A stretch of 64,000 nucleotides of DNA, from positions 3,858,626 through 3,922,625 of the forward strand of contig NZ_JAUSZJ010000002.1 of assembly GCF_030817475.1 (NCBI RefSeq), given 5' to 3'. The notes under the pieces were generated by a model that saw only the letters and a list, made by a program, of their open reading frames with translations, was not told the DNA's origin and searched no databases. This DNA is from Streptomyces sp. V2I9. Lineage in GTDB: Bacteria > Actinomycetota > Actinomycetes > Streptomycetales > Streptomycetaceae. This document shows, piece after piece, positions 33,805 through 41,732 of this stretch (position 1 is its first letter; each line of letters begins with the position of its first letter). The position numbers and the translations under genes are program-made.

Positions 33805-34686
33805 TCATGTGCGGGCCGCACCCCGTTCCGCGGTCCGTTCCCGGACCAGCGCCTCGAAGCCGGCGATCAGCCGCCGCAGCCCGAACTCGAAATGGTCGAA
33901 CTCGGCGCTGAAGGTGTCCTCGGCCATGTTCGCCATCACGGGGTACGCACCGCTGAGCATGGCCCGCTCCAGATAGGGGCGCTGGCGGTCCCAGAACTCC
34001 TCGTCGCTCAGCCCCGTCTGCCGTACCGCCTCCGCAGCGTCCGCCCGCGTGCGGGCGAGCCCCTCCACGAAGCTGTTCACCGTGATGATCACGCCGATCA
34101 GCTCGGGGTCGCGCAGTCTCATGCCCCGCAGGCCGGTGAGCGCCAGTTCCAGTCCTCGCAGGGCGCTGGGGCCGAGCACCGTACGAGCCTGGTTGATCTT
34201 CAGCAGCCAGGGGTGGCGGCGCAGGTTGTCCAGGTAGGACCGGGCCATGGTGTCGACGGCCGCGCGCCAGTCGCCGGGACCGGTCGCGGGCGTGCCGACG
34301 GCGGCCGTTCCGGGCGTGTCGGCGGCGGCCCCGGACGCCTCGGCGGCGGCCGCGCCATCAGGTTCCCCCGTCGCGGCGGGCAGCGGTTCGCCCAGGACGC
34401 GGTCGAGCATCAGGTCCAGCAGCTCCGCCTTGCCGGGGACGTACCGGTAGAGCGACATCGTGCCCGTGCCCAGCTCGGTGGAGAGGCGGCGCATGGAGAC
34501 GGCGGGCAGCCCCTCCGCGTCCGCGACGGCGACGGCGGCGGTGACGATCCGGTCCAGCGTGAGGCCCGGTTTGGGGCCGCGGCTCGGCCGTTCCCCGGTG
34601 CCCCACAGGAGCTCCAGACTGCGCGCGGTGTCGCCGCTCCCGGTGGCCGTGCCGTCCGCCGCCGCTGTCGTTCCGTCTTTCGCCAT
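33805..34686 (-). CDS. TetR-family regulator of the adjacent DrrAB-like exporter
   Basis: 293 aa. A 40-residue leader precedes the HTH: LTLDRIVTAAVAVADAEGLP, then AVSMRRLSTELGTGTMSLYR and YVPGKAELLDLML. The C-terminal part matches the TetR_C_1 (TetR/ActII-type) domain with WLLKINQARTVLGPSALRGL. The long Ala-rich insertion near 130-160 is unusual. It is divergent from the ABC ATPase, with three evenly spaced operators between them. Confidence 0.9.
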   Translation of the reverse strand: MAKDGTTAAADGTATGSGDTARSLELLWGTGERPSRGPKPGLTLDRIVTAAVAVADAEGLPAVSMRRLSTELGTGTMSLYRYVPGKAELLDLMLDRVLGEPLPAATGEPDGAAAAEASGAAADTPGTAAVGTPATGPGDWRAAVDTMARSYLDNLRRHPWLLKINQARTVLGPSALRGLELALTGLRGMRLRDPELIGVIITVNSFVEGLARTRADAAEAVRQTGLSDEEFWDRQRPYLERAMLSGAYPVMANMAEDTFSAEFDHFEFGLRRLIAGFEALVRERTAERGAART

Positions 34687-34717
34687 GAGGGTCAGCGTAA
34701 TGCTCCGGATCAGCGAT

Positions 34718-34774
34718 GGGTACGCCGTACCCGCATCCGAGTACGGTGTACCCAATCTAGGGTACGGTGTACTC
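34718..34774. promoter_or_regulatory. three TetR-type operators at exact 21-bp spacing
   Basis: Three 15-bp inverted repeats: GGGTACGCCGTACCC (34718-34732), GAGTACGGTGTACCC (34739-34753) and GGGTACGGTGTACTC (34760-34774). Their centres are 21 bp apart, two helical turns each. They lie between the TetR start (34686) and the ATPase start (34814) and overlap both likely promoters. Consensus half-site GKGTAC. Confidence 0.8.
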
Positions 34775-34813
34775 AGTTGACTTCCGGAACGTCGTCGAAC
34801 AGGGGGTTGTGTC

Positions 34814-35878
34814 ATGGCTGTGCCCAAGAAGGGGTCCATGTCCCGCGCGGGCTCGGGTCCCTCGTCCGGGTACGCGGTGCTCGCCGAGGGCGTCGTGAAG
34901 CGGTACCGGGGGAAGGGCGGGGCGGAGAAGCGGGCACTCGACGGATTCGACCTCGCCGTCCGCCCCGGCACCGTCCACGGCCTGCTCGGGCCGAACGGGG
35001 CCGGGAAGACCACCGCCGTGCGGGTCCTCGCCACCCTCCTGCGGTACGACGCGGGGCGGGCCGAGGTCGCCGGGCTCGACGTGGCGCGCGAACCCCGCCG
35101 CGTACGGAGCCGGATCGGGCTCACCGGCCAGTACGCGGCCGTCGACGAGGGCCTCACCGGGCGGCAGAACCTGGAGATGTTCGGCCGCCTCTTCCACCTG
35201 GGCAACCGCCGGGCCCGGCAGCGCGCCGGGGAACTGCTGGACCGGTTCGACCTGACCGGGGCGGCCGACCGGCCGGCCACGGCGTACAGCGGCGGCATGC
35301 GGCGGCGGCTCGACCTCGCCTCCTCGATGATCCTCCACCCCGACGTGCTCTTCCTGGACGAGCCGACGACCGGGCTCGACCCGCGCGGCCGGGGCGAAGT
35401 CTGGGACGCGGTGCGGGCGTTGGTGGCGGGCGGGACGACGGTGCTGCTGACCACGCAGTACCTGGACGAGGCGGACCGCCTGGCCTCGCGCATCACCGTC
35501 ATCGACCGGGGGCGGGCCATCGCCGACGACACCCCGGACGCGCTCAAGAACCGCGTGGGCGGCGACCGGATCGAGGTGGTGGCCGCCGAGGCGGCCGACC
35601 TCGCGGCGGTGGCCAGGGCCGTCGACCGGGTGGCCGCCGGCGGACGCGTCGTCACCGACATCCCGGCCCGCCGCGTGCACGCGCAGGTCGCCGACCGGGT
35701 CGCCGCGCTCACCGAGGTGGCCCGCGGCCTCCAGGACGACGGGATCGCGGTGGAGGACATCGGCCTGCGCCGGCCCAGCCTGGACGACGTGTTCCTGCGG
35801 CTGACGGGCCACGGCGCGGCCGACGCGGACGCGGACCACGCGACCGGCCACCACGACGCCCCGGAGGTGGCGGCATGA
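34814..35878 (+). CDS. DrrA-family ABC transporter ATPase
   Basis: 354 aa. Walker A LLGPNGAGKTTAVRVLATLL, Q-loop GLTGQYAAVDEGLTG, signature YSGGMRRRLDLA, Walker B VLFLDEPTTGLDPR and switch TTQYLDEA are intact. The C-terminal 100 residues (RRPSLDDVFLRLTGH) form the regulatory tail typical of daunorubicin-resistance-type ATPases, followed by an Asp/His-rich extension. It is coupled to the permease by ATGA. It exports hydrophobic compounds; the substrate is unknown. Likely derepressed by ligand binding to the divergent TetR. Confidence 0.92.
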   Translation: MAVPKKGSMSRAGSGPSSGYAVLAEGVVKRYRGKGGAEKRALDGFDLAVRPGTVHGLLGPNGAGKTTAVRVLATLLRYDAGRAEVAGLDVAREPRRVRSRIGLTGQYAAVDEGLTGRQNLEMFGRLFHLGNRRARQRAGELLDRFDLTGAADRPATAYSGGMRRRLDLASSMILHPDVLFLDEPTTGLDPRGRGEVWDAVRALVAGGTTVLLTTQYLDEADRLASRITVIDRGRAIADDTPDALKNRVGGDRIEVVAAEAADLAAVARAVDRVAAGGRVVTDIPARRVHAQVADRVAALTEVARGLQDDGIAVEDIGLRRPSLDDVFLRLTGHGAADADADHATGHHDAPEVAA

Positions 35879-36729
35879 CCACGCTCGACACGAACCCCGA
35901 GGTGACCGGTGACCGGCCCGCGGGCCGGGGCCGCGACCACGGCACGGCGTACTGGGCGGTCTCCGACTGCTGGAACATCACCCGGCGCACCCTCACCCAC
36001 TACCAGCGCCAACCCGCCGCGATCGGCTGGCAACTCGGCTTCCCGATCCTCTCGCTCCTGCTGTACGGGTACGTCTTCGGCAGCGCGATGAAGGTGCCCG
36101 GCGGCGGGGACTACCGGGAGTTCCTGATGCCCGGCATGTTCGCGATGACCATGGCGATGGGCTTCATGAACACCGCCGTCGCCGTCGTCACCGACGCCTC
36201 CAAGGGGGTCGTCGACCGCTTCCGGTCCATGCCGATGGCCCCCTCCGCGTTCGCGTCCGGGCGCGGGGCGGCCGACCTGGTGGTCGCCGTTGCCGAACTG
36301 ACCATCCTGGCCGTCACGGCGCTGCTGATCGGCTGGCGCGCCGACGGCGGGGTACCGGCCGCGCTCGGGGCGTTCGGGCTGCTCCTGCTGCTGCGGTTCA
36401 GCCTGATCTGGGTGGGCGTCTGGCTGGGCATGCTGGTCCCCACCCCGGAGGCGGCCGGCGGGCTGTACGCGGTCGCCTTCCCCGTCACGATGATCTCCAG
36501 CACCTTCGTCTCCCCGTCCCTGATGCCGGACTGGCTCGGCTTCCTCGCCGCCTGGAACCCGGTCTCCTCGACCGCGACGGCCACCCGGGAGCTGTTCGGC
36601 AACCCCGTGGCGGGCGGCGGCTTCTGGGTCGAGGAACACGCCCTGCTGATGGCGGTGGTGTGGCCGCTGGTGCTCACGCTGGTCTTTCTGCCGCTGGCGG
36701 TCCGCCGTTTCCAGCGCCTGAGCCGGTGA
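35875..36729 (+). CDS. DrrB-like ABC-2 transporter permease
   Basis: 284 aa with six hydrophobic segments starting at LGFPILSLLLYGYVFGSAM. The ABC-2 signature region includes VVDRFRSMPMAPSAFASGRG, and the last helices contain MISSTFVSPSLMPDWLGFLA, as in DrrB. The start overlaps the ATPase stop by 4 bp. Together they form an efflux pump regulated by the adjacent TetR. Confidence 0.92.
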   Translation: MTTLDTNPEVTGDRPAGRGRDHGTAYWAVSDCWNITRRTLTHYQRQPAAIGWQLGFPILSLLLYGYVFGSAMKVPGGGDYREFLMPGMFAMTMAMGFMNTAVAVVTDASKGVVDRFRSMPMAPSAFASGRGAADLVVAVAELTILAVTALLIGWRADGGVPAALGAFGLLLLLRFSLIWVGVWLGMLVPTPEAAGGLYAVAFPVTMISSTFVSPSLMPDWLGFLAAWNPVSSTATATRELFGNPVAGGGFWVEEHALLMAVVWPLVLTLVFLPLAVRRFQRLSR

Positions 36730-36757
36730 AGGGCCGAGAGGGCCGGGGCGGGGCACG

Positions 36758-36763
36758 TAGGGT
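36758..36763 (+). promoter_or_regulatory. candidate -10 of a leaderless promoter
   Basis: TAGGGT ends 8 nt before the GTG at 36772; no ribosome site is seen. Confidence 0.45.
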
Positions 36764-36771
36764 CGGGCACC

Positions 36772-37302
36772 GTGCCGACGACTCCCGCACCCCCGCCGCC
36801 GCCCTTCACCACCGCCCGCCTCGACGCGCTCCCCCTCGACCCGGCGTACGCCGACGCGATGGCGGGCGTCCTCGCGGACCCGGCGCTGTACCGGTTCACC
36901 GGGGGCGAGCCGCCCGCCCCGGCCGTGCTGCGCTCCCGCTACGAACGGCAGTGCGCCGGTTCGCCGGACGCGGGGGAGCTGTGGTGGAACTGGGTGCTCC
37001 GGGTCCGTGAGGGCGGGGCCCTGGCCGGATACGTCCAGGCGACCGTACGGGGCTCCCGCGCCGAGATCGCCTGGGTGATCGGTACGCCGTGGCAGGGCCG
37101 GGGCTACGCGGGCGAGGCGGCGAAGGGCCTCGCGGCGCACCTGGCGTCGGCCGGCGGCGTCCGCGAACTCCTCGCCCACATCCACCCCGGCCACGCGGCG
37201 TCCGAGGCGGTGGCGCGGTCGGCGGGGCTCCGGCCGACCGAGGAGTGGGAGGACGGCGAACGGCGGTGGGCTGCCCGCACCCCCGTGCCGGACGTCCCCT
37301 AG
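36772..37302 (+). CDS. GNAT-family N-acetyltransferase
   Basis: 176 aa acetyltransferase. It starts with FTTARLDALPLDPAYADAMA and the strand LYRFTGGEPP. The acetyl-CoA pyrophosphate loop is WQGRGYAGEAAKGLAAHL, the Q/RxxGxG/A motif. HPGHAASEAVARSAGLRPTE follows, as in RimJ/RimL-like enzymes. The GTG at 36772 is probably leaderless. It is followed by a methyltransferase gene with its own promoter. The acceptor is unknown. Confidence 0.88.
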   Translation: MPTTPAPPPPPFTTARLDALPLDPAYADAMAGVLADPALYRFTGGEPPAPAVLRSRYERQCAGSPDAGELWWNWVLRVREGGALAGYVQATVRGSRAEIAWVIGTPWQGRGYAGEAAKGLAAHLASAGGVRELLAHIHPGHAASEAVARSAGLRPTEEWEDGERRWAARTPVPDVP

Positions 37303-37305
37303 GGT
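37300..37305 (+). promoter_or_regulatory. candidate -10 of a leaderless promoter
   Basis: TAGGGT, overlapping the stop of the preceding gene, ends 8 nt before the ATG at 37314. Confidence 0.45.
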
Positions 37306-37313
37306 TCCGGTCC

Positions 37314-38033
37314 ATGACCGGACCTGACTTCCTGCACACCACCCGTGCCTCGTACGACGCCATCGCCACCGGCTACGCGGACTGGACCCGCGACGAGCTG
37401 GCCGCCAAACCGCTGGAGCGGGGTCTGCTGACCGCCTTCGCGGAACTCGCGGCCCGCACGGCGCGCGACGGCGCCTCGCTTCCGCTGGCGGACGTCGGCT
37501 GCGGTACCGGCCGGGTGACCGGGTATCTGCACGGACTCGGCCTGGGACTCGACGTGTTCGGGATCGACCTCGCCCCGCGGATGCTGGCCGAGGCGCGCAA
37601 GGACCACCCCGGCCTGCGTTTCGAGGAGGGCTCCATGCTCGCTCTCGACCTGCCGGACGCGTCGCTGGGCGGCCTGCTCGCCTGGTACTCGACGATCCAT
37701 GTCCCGGACGAGGAACTGCCGCGTGCCTTCGCGGAGTTCCGCCGTGTCCTCGCGCCGGGGGCGCCCGTGCTGCTGGGCTTCCAGGTGGGGGACGAGGCGT
37801 TGCGGATGACGGAGGCGCTCGGTGAGGAGGTCGCGCTCGTCTTCCACCGCCGGCAGCCGGAGCGGATGGCGGAGCTGCTGCGGGAGGCGGGGCTGGACAT
37901 CGTGTCCGTGACCCGGCGGGAGCGGGAGACGGACGGGCCGTTCCCGGAGCGGACGCCGCAGGGGTTCGTCCTGGCGCGCGGGCCGGTTGTCAGTGGCGGC
38001 TGTGAGGATGGGGACATCAGCACCGCGAACTGA
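37314..38033 (+). CDS. class I SAM-dependent methyltransferase
   Basis: 239 aa. It starts TRASYDAIATGYADW, the usual N-terminus of this small-molecule methyltransferase group. Motif I LADVGCGTGRVTGYLHG, then DVFGIDLAPRMLAEARKDHP, the acidic motif II region FEEGSMLALDLPD and motif III RRVLAPGAPVLLGF are present. Substrate is unknown. It is close to the acetyltransferase (11 bp) but probably has its own leaderless promoter. Confidence 0.9.
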   Translation: MTGPDFLHTTRASYDAIATGYADWTRDELAAKPLERGLLTAFAELAARTARDGASLPLADVGCGTGRVTGYLHGLGLGLDVFGIDLAPRMLAEARKDHPGLRFEEGSMLALDLPDASLGGLLAWYSTIHVPDEELPRAFAEFRRVLAPGAPVLLGFQVGDEALRMTEALGEEVALVFHRRQPERMAELLREAGLDIVSVTRRERETDGPFPERTPQGFVLARGPVVSGGCEDGDISTAN

Positions 38034-38043
38034 GGGGGATCCC

Positions 38044-38454
38044 ATGGGCGCCTGGGACATCGGCCACTTCGACAACGACACCGCGGCCGACTTCGGCGGG
38101 CGGGTGGACGACGCCGACGCCGAGAAGAAGGCGGATGTGCTCCGGGAGGTCCTGGCCGCCGTCGCGGGCACAGGGGGTGAGGACTACGCGGACGGCGAGG
38201 AGGCGGTCGCCGCCGCCGCGCTGGTCGCCGCCCAGTGCCCCGGGGGCGAGCCGGTCACCACCGCGTACGGCCCGAAGGAGCCCCTGCCCCCGCTCCCCGC
38301 CGACCTGCGCCCGCTGGCCGTCCGTGCGCTGGACCGGCTCACCGCGCCGAACGCCGAGCCGCTGGACCTGTGGGCGGACGCCGGCGAGGACCAGGCGTGG
38401 CTGGCGGGGATAACCGCGCTGCGGGCGGTGCTGGTGGCGGCGCCGGGGGAGTAG
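38044..38454 (+). CDS. DUF4259 protein
   Basis: 136 aa. The start MGAWDIGHFDNDTAADFGG is the diagnostic N-terminus of DUF4259. An Ala/Glu-rich helical body and EPLDLWADAGEDQAWLAGI near the end follow. Function is unknown; relatives are sometimes found beside toxin-immunity genes. The ATG at 38044 follows GAGGGGGAT. It converges on the Uma2 gene with 15 bp between. Confidence 0.88.
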   Translation: MGAWDIGHFDNDTAADFGGRVDDADAEKKADVLREVLAAVAGTGGEDYADGEEAVAAAALVAAQCPGGEPVTTAYGPKEPLPPLPADLRPLAVRALDRLTAPNAEPLDLWADAGEDQAWLAGITALRAVLVAAPGE

Positions 38455-38469
38455 ACGCGCCGGGTGTCC

Positions 38470-39081
38470 TCAGCGTTTCGAGCGGCCCGCGCGCACGATC
38501 CCGTCCACGTCCAGGGCGAGTTCGGCGCCGATCGAGGCGGGCAGCGGGGCCTGCTGGCCGGGGGCGTAGACCTCGTGCCGGTCGTAGCCGCCGGGGAGCG
38601 GTTCGGTCAGGACGTGGACCCGGCTGTGCTTGCGGTCGACGATGACGTACACCGGGATCTTGGCCTGGGCGTAGGCGGTGACCTTGTTGCGGAGGTCGTT
38701 CTGGTAGTTCCCGGAGGTGACCTCCAGGACGAGCCGGAAGCAGGCGGGGTCGTAGCAGGTGTTCTCGGCCAGGTGCTCGTCGGAGTCGGCGTCGACGATC
38801 GCCAGATCGGGGATCGCGAAGTCCTGGGGGCCGCCGGGGAGCCAGAGGCCGATGCCCTGGAGGACTCTCGACTCCTCGCCGTGGAGACCTGCCGCGAGGA
38901 AGGGGACCATGAGCGTGGTCAGCGCGTCGGCATGCGGGCCGTCCAGAGGTGGTGCCACGGTGATGACGCCTCCGATGATCTCGACGCGATGCCCCGGAAG
39001 CTGCTCAGCGAGACGGTTCGCCGTTTCGAGCAGCGTTTCCGGCTGGTCGTCACCGGGGTGCTCGACTGCTGCCGCAGACAT
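38470..39081 (-). CDS. Uma2-family (DUF820) nuclease-like protein
   Basis: 203 aa. PD-(D/E)xK-like core: a helix with HRVEIIGGVITVAPP, then DFAIPDLAIVDADSDEHLAE with the catalytic Asp, CFRLVLEVTSGN with the E-x-T/S segment, and KVTAYAQAKIPVYVIVDRKH. Uma2 proteins are abundant in Actinobacteria and of unsettled function. The ATG at 39081 has GGAGG upstream. A serC terminator lies 100 bp further upstream. Confidence 0.88.
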   Translation of the reverse strand: MSAAAVEHPGDDQPETLLETANRLAEQLPGHRVEIIGGVITVAPPLDGPHADALTTLMVPFLAAGLHGEESRVLQGIGLWLPGGPQDFAIPDLAIVDADSDEHLAENTCYDPACFRLVLEVTSGNYQNDLRNKVTAYAQAKIPVYVIVDRKHSRVHVLTEPLPGGYDRHEVYAPGQQAPLPASIGAELALDVDGIVRAGRSKR

Positions 39082-39180
39082 TGCGGGCCTCCTGGAAGGG
39101 GCTGGTGTCGAGGCCACCATCGTAGGGCTGGACCGGCCAGGATCGCGCTTCTGGCATATGCCACCCGGTCGAGTGAAGCA

Positions 39181-39219
39181 GAGACGGCCCGGCACCCCAC
39201 GCGGGTGCCGGGCCGTCTC
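39181..39219 (-). terminator. strong terminator of serC
   Basis: A perfect 17-bp stem with a 5-nt loop (CACGC), 32 bp beyond the serC stop codon. Confidence 0.9.
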
Positions 39220-39250
39220 CGTACAGCGGTGGAGCCGGAGAACCGGAGGG

Positions 39251-40369
39251 TTACAGCTTCTCGATCACGTAGTCGACGCACGCGGTCAGCGCCTGCACGT
39301 CCGCCGGGTCGATCGCCGGGAACATCGCCACGCGCAGCTGGTTGCGGCCCAGCTTGCGGTACGGCTCGGTGTCCACGATGCCGTTGGCGCGCAGCACCTT
39401 GGCGACGGCCGCCGCGTCGATCTCGTCCGCGAAATCGATCGTGCCGATGACCTGCGAGCGCTTCGCCGGGTCCGTGACGAACGGGGTGGCGTACTTCGAC
39501 GCGTCGGCCCAGCCGTACAGGTGCTGGGAGGACGCGGCCGTGCGGCCCGTCGTGAAGTCCAGGCCGCCCTGGCTGTTCATCCACGTCAGCTGCTCGTTCA
39601 GCAGGAAGAGGGTGGCCAGCGCCGGGGTGTTGTACGTCTGGTTCTTCAGGGAGTTGTCGATCGCCGTGGGCAGCGAGAAGAACTCCGGGATGTGCCGGCC
39701 CGAGGCGTGGACGCGGGCCGCGCGCTCCAGCGCCGCCGGGGAGAACACGCCGATCCACAGGCCGCCGTCCGAGGCGAAGGACTTCTGCGGGGCGAAGTAG
39801 TAGACGTCGGACTCGGTGATGTCGACCGGCAGGCCGCCCGCGCCGGAGGTCGCGTCCACCAGCACGAGGGCGCCCTCGTCGGCGCCGGCGACGCGCTCGA
39901 CCGGGGCCGCGACACCCGTCGAGGTCTCGTTGTGGGTGAGGGCGTAGACATCCACGCCCGCCTCGGCCCGCGGCTCCGGGTGGGTGCCCGGCTCGGAGGC
40001 GATCACGGAGGGGTCGGACAGCCAGGGCGCGAGCTTCGCGGCCTTGGCGAACTTCGACGAGAACTCGCCGAAGCTCAGGTGCTGGGACTTCGACTCGATC
40101 AGACCGTGCGCCGCGATGTCCCAGAAGGCGGTGGAGCCGCCGTTGCCGAGGATCACCTCATACCCCTCGGGGAGGGAGAAGAGGCTGCGCACGCCGTCCC
40201 GTACCTCGCCGACCAGGTTCTTGACCGGGGCCTGGCGGTGGGACGTGCCGAGGAGAGAGGTGCCGGTGGCGGCCAGCGCGTCGAGCGCCTCCGTCCGCAC
40301 CTTGGAGGGACCGGCGCCGAAGCGTCCGTCTGCGGGCTTGATGTCAGCGGGAATCTGGATGTCGGCCAC
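39251..40369 (-). CDS. serC: phosphoserine aminotransferase
   Basis: 372 aa PLP enzyme that makes 3-phosphoserine from 3-phosphohydroxypyruvate and glutamate in serine biosynthesis. DGRFGAGPSKVRTEAL and LLGTSHRQAPVKN are the SerC signatures. GNGGSTAFWD binds the cofactor phosphate. The Schiff-base Lys196 is in FAPQKSFASDGGLW. The C-terminus YRKLGRNQLRVAMFPAIDPA holds a conserved Arg. The length matches the actinobacterial form of the family. The GTG at 40369 is the best start. It is a single gene with a strong terminator. Confidence 0.96.
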   Translation of the reverse strand: MADIQIPADIKPADGRFGAGPSKVRTEALDALAATGTSLLGTSHRQAPVKNLVGEVRDGVRSLFSLPEGYEVILGNGGSTAFWDIAAHGLIESKSQHLSFGEFSSKFAKAAKLAPWLSDPSVIASEPGTHPEPRAEAGVDVYALTHNETSTGVAAPVERVAGADEGALVLVDATSGAGGLPVDITESDVYYFAPQKSFASDGGLWIGVFSPAALERAARVHASGRHIPEFFSLPTAIDNSLKNQTYNTPALATLFLLNEQLTWMNSQGGLDFTTGRTAASSQHLYGWADASKYATPFVTDPAKRSQVIGTIDFADEIDAAAVAKVLRANGIVDTEPYRKLGRNQLRVAMFPAIDPADVQALTACVDYVIEKL

Positions 40370-40450
40370 GGGACGGAGCGTAGTGCCTCGGTGGCGCGGC
40401 TCAACAACCGTGTCCGTCCGATGAGACGTGCGCTCCGGCCCGTGGACGCC

Positions 40451-40495
40451 CCGGCGCGGGGTGGTCCATCCGCTGCGCGGACCGCCCCGCGCCGG
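40451..40495 (-). terminator. terminator of the conservon-P450 operon
   Basis: A 17-bp stem with one G-T wobble and an 11-nt loop, 8 bp beyond the stop of the last P450 gene. Confidence 0.85.
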
Positions 40496-40502
40496 TGACG
40501 GC

Positions 40503-41732
40503 CTACGCGTCGTGGCCGAACGGGCAGCCCAGCTTCACCGGCAGTTCGTACAGGTCGTTCTGCGTCACGATCGGCTTGTTGCGCAGCTCGGACGCCGGGA
40601 CCGCCAGATCCAGCTCGGGGAACCGCTCGTACAGGGCGGGCAGCGCGATCGCCGCCTCCAGGCGGGACAGCGCCGCACCCGGGCAGACGTGCGGACCGTG
40701 GCCGAAGGCGATGTGGCGGTTCGGGGTGCGGGTCGCGTCGAACTCGCCCGCCGTCGGGCCGTACTGCTCCTCGTCCCGGCCCAGCGCGCCGAACGAGATG
40801 ATCAGGCCCTCGCCCTTCGGGAGCACCTTGTCGCCGACCTCGATGTCCTCCGTCGCGAAGCGGATCAGGACGTGCGAGGTCGGGGTGTTCCAGCGCAGCG
40901 TCTCCTCGATCACGCCCTCCCACGGGATCTCCCCGTTCAGCACCTTCGCGCGCTGCTCGGGGTGGACCGCGAGGGCCTCGACCACGTTGACGATCAGGCT
41001 GATCGTGGTCTCGTGCCCGGCGGCGATGATCAGCTGGAGGGTGTTGAGGATCTCCTCGTCGGTGAGGTGGTCACCGTTCTCGGAGGCCGCGATCAGAGCG
41101 CTGGTCAGGTCGTCGCCCGGGTTCGCCTTCTTCTCCTCGACGATCTTGGTGAAGAGGGCCCCGAGGTCCGCCATCATCTGCGGGACCTCCTCCGGCGGCG
41201 TCTGCGTCGAGAAGAACTTCTCGAACAGCTCCTTCAGCCGCGGGTGGTCCGCCGCGTCCACGCCCATCAGCTCGCTGATCACGTTCATCGGCAGCGGGTA
41301 GGCGAACTCGGCCTTCAGGTCCACCGGCTCCCCGGCGGGCAGCGCGGCCAGCTTCTCCAGGCTCGCGTTCGTCAGCGCCTCGATCCCGGCGCGCAGCTTC
41401 TCCACCCGCTTCACCGTCAGCGCCTGTGCCACCAGCGTACGGAGGCGGCGGTGGTCCGGGCCGTCGACCGTCAGCATCGAGCGGCCGGGGTTGGCCAGGC
41501 CGATCAGCGGCCAGTCCGCCGGTATCTCGCCGCGCTGCCAGGCGTTCCAGACGTTGATGTCCTTGACCACCCGGCTGTCGGTGAGCAGCGCGCGGGCCTC
41601 CTGGTGGCGGGTGACCGCGTAGACGTGCACTCCGCCCGGAAGCTCCACCTCCGCGAGCGGACCGGCCGCCCGCAGTGCGGCGCTCTCGCCGTCGAGGTCT
41701 CTGACGAAGGGATCGAGGGCGATGCGGGTCAT
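40503..41732 (-). CDS. cytochrome P450, CYP154-like, last gene of the conservon operon
   Basis: 409 aa. The I-helix is QLIIAAGHETTISLIVNVVE. The K-helix is E277-x-x-R280 in VIEETLRWNTP. The heme loop is FGHGPHVCPGAALSR with Cys350. These features are complete, so it should be an active monooxygenase. Its position directly after a CYP157-like gene (4-bp overlap) inside a conservon matches the CYP157-CYP154 pairs of Streptomyces. The physiological substrate is unknown. Confidence 0.93.
   Translation of the reverse strand: MTRIALDPFVRDLDGESAALRAAGPLAEVELPGGVHVYAVTRHQEARALLTDSRVVKDINVWNAWQRGEIPADWPLIGLANPGRSMLTVDGPDHRRLRTLVAQALTVKRVEKLRAGIEALTNASLEKLAALPAGEPVDLKAEFAYPLPMNVISELMGVDAADHPRLKELFEKFFSTQTPPEEVPQMMADLGALFTKIVEEKKANPGDDLTSALIAASENGDHLTDEEILNTLQLIIAAGHETTISLIVNVVEALAVHPEQRAKVLNGEIPWEGVIEETLRWNTPTSHVLIRFATEDIEVGDKVLPKGEGLIISFGALGRDEEQYGPTAGEFDATRTPNRHIAFGHGPHVCPGAALSRLEAAIALPALYERFPELDLAVPASELRNKPIVTQNDLYELPVKLGCPFGHDA

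Noticed and set aside
36111..36899. A 262-codon Ser/Thr-rich minus-strand frame
   Set aside because: It is antisense to the ABC-2 permease; Ser/Thr/Pro/Ala richness is the usual result of reading such genes backwards.
33805..37194. A 1129-codon open frame on the minus strand spanning the TetR gene and the DrrAB-like genes
   Set aside because: Only the last 293 codons (TetR, start 34686) are natural. The rest is the antisense of the ABC transporter and acetyltransferase genes, kept open by high GC.
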